A stretch of 64,000 bases of DNA, taken from positions 372,001 to 436,000 of the forward strand of contig JAIVFI010000002.1 of the NCBI GenBank assembly GCA_025558095.1. The letters are read 5' to 3'. Of the stretch, positions 63,565 to 64,000 are shown piece by piece. The notes under the pieces were generated by a model. The model did no database searches. It worked only from the letters and a program-made list of their open reading frames with translations, and was not told the DNA's origin. The position numbers and the translations under genes were made by a program. Position 1 is the first letter of the stretch. Every line of letters starts with the position of its first letter. The DNA is from Hyaloraphidium curvatum. Taxonomy: Eukaryota > Monoblepharomycota > Hyaloraphidiomycetes > Hyaloraphidiales > Hyaloraphidiaceae.

Positions 63565-64000
63565 TGTCCCGCAGGTTTGGTTGAACGTGCGCGGCGCGAC
63601 CTTGCGGAAATACAGGGAGAGGCACTTGTGGAACTGCACCACGCAGTTGACACGCAGTTGAACCCGCGCCCGATGGCGAGCATTCTCGCGGAACGCGTTG
63701 AAGAAATCCAGCGCGGGTCGAATGGCGCTCAAAGTAGCTTTAACTTGCTCGTTCGCGAGCTTATGCGGATCGCGGACCGCTTCCCAGGGGGCCTGAGCGA
63801 CTCTGTCATTCGTGGCGAACTGGAGCAGGTGCAACCTATGGCAGCCACGAAGTTGTGCTCCTGATGCATTGAAGTCGGCAGGTCGTATCCAGAGGACCAA
63901 GACGGACCCACGGTCAGCGCCGGCGGACTGTTGCGTATCCGCAATCTCACGGACTTTGCAGAGAGCGAACAGGCGGTCGGGGCATCGACTTCCGGAGCTG
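63565..64000. other. Flank of element 2 to window end
   Basis: Similarity with the element 1 flank ends near the string gaccttgcggaaat at about 63600. A direct repeat of cacgcagttga occurs at 63640-63660. The transposase frame stays open upstream to 63900 without recognisable motifs. No other gene is supported. Confidence 0.4.

Noticed and set aside
1-64000. CRISPR array or bacterial operon signals
   Set aside because: No regularly spaced direct repeats; spliceosomal introns and eukaryote-specific genes throughout.

Overview
The window is nuclear DNA from a GC-rich eukaryote with compact genes. Conserved proteins are interrupted by short introns, mostly 46-79 bp (one of 99 bp). Nearly all are GT-AG, and they can be placed because splicing restores family motifs. 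Neighbouring genes often lie within 100 bp of each other and many are divergent. Mitochondrial proteins (methylmalonyl-CoA mutase, its MMAA-type GTPase, a rhomboid of the PARL type, an oxoglutarate/malate-type carrier), eIF3k, eL22, a RagC/D GTPase, an augmin subunit and an SMC5/6 subunit show a free-standing eukaryotic genome. Two large PPR proteins and abundant DNA transposons fit an alga, chytrid-like fungus or other protist. The sequence alone does not settle the lineage.

Layout. 0-25 kb is mainly host genes: an edge fragment, a glycosyltransferase remnant, a GATA/NET protein, NAD kinase, HAUS6, TIP41, an ALYREF-like export factor, an App1-type phosphatase, rhomboid, aspartic protease, mitochondrial carrier, a Cys-motif protein, methylmalonyl-CoA mutase, RagC/D, a lone IS630/Tc1-type transposase and a PHD-finger protein. 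25.2-34.6 kb is a large mobile element on the minus strand. 34.9-42.7 kb is again host genes: eL22, a disordered protein, eIF3k, a PHO80-like cyclin, a PPR protein and an unknown. 42.7-46.1 kb is a separate Fanzor gene. 46.9-54.1 kb holds an unknown, a PPR protein, MMAA, a DUF4272-like protein and Nse4. 54.4-63.6 kb is a second, more decayed copy of the large element, also on the minus strand.

The most notable content is the mobile DNA. Each large element reads, in its own 5'->3' direction, as an IS630/Tc1-like DDE transposase, a long cargo region with Cys-rich stretches and an OTU-type cysteine protease-like domain, and a Fanzor (eukaryotic TnpB-like RNA-guided nuclease) at the C-terminus. 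In element 1 the junctions between these parts are in-frame introns, so the gene may encode one giant fusion: about 2,568 residues lie downstream of the transposase and the summed exon lengths keep frame. Element 1 keeps the OTU Asp/Cys/His and the Fanzor RuvC residues but has a frameshifted transposase. Element 2 keeps the Fanzor residues, has lost the OTU catalytic residues and the transposase catalytic Glu, and carries several frameshifts. The two transposase blocks are nearly identical in nucleotides while the cargo is strongly diverged, which points to module exchange. A third, structurally different Fanzor at 42.7 kb has an array of zinc-knuckle-like repeats and an intron splitting its last RuvC motif. 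A short dispersed repeat follows the stop codons of three plus-strand genes. The methylmalonyl-CoA mutase and MMAA genes together imply a B12-dependent propionyl-CoA pathway.
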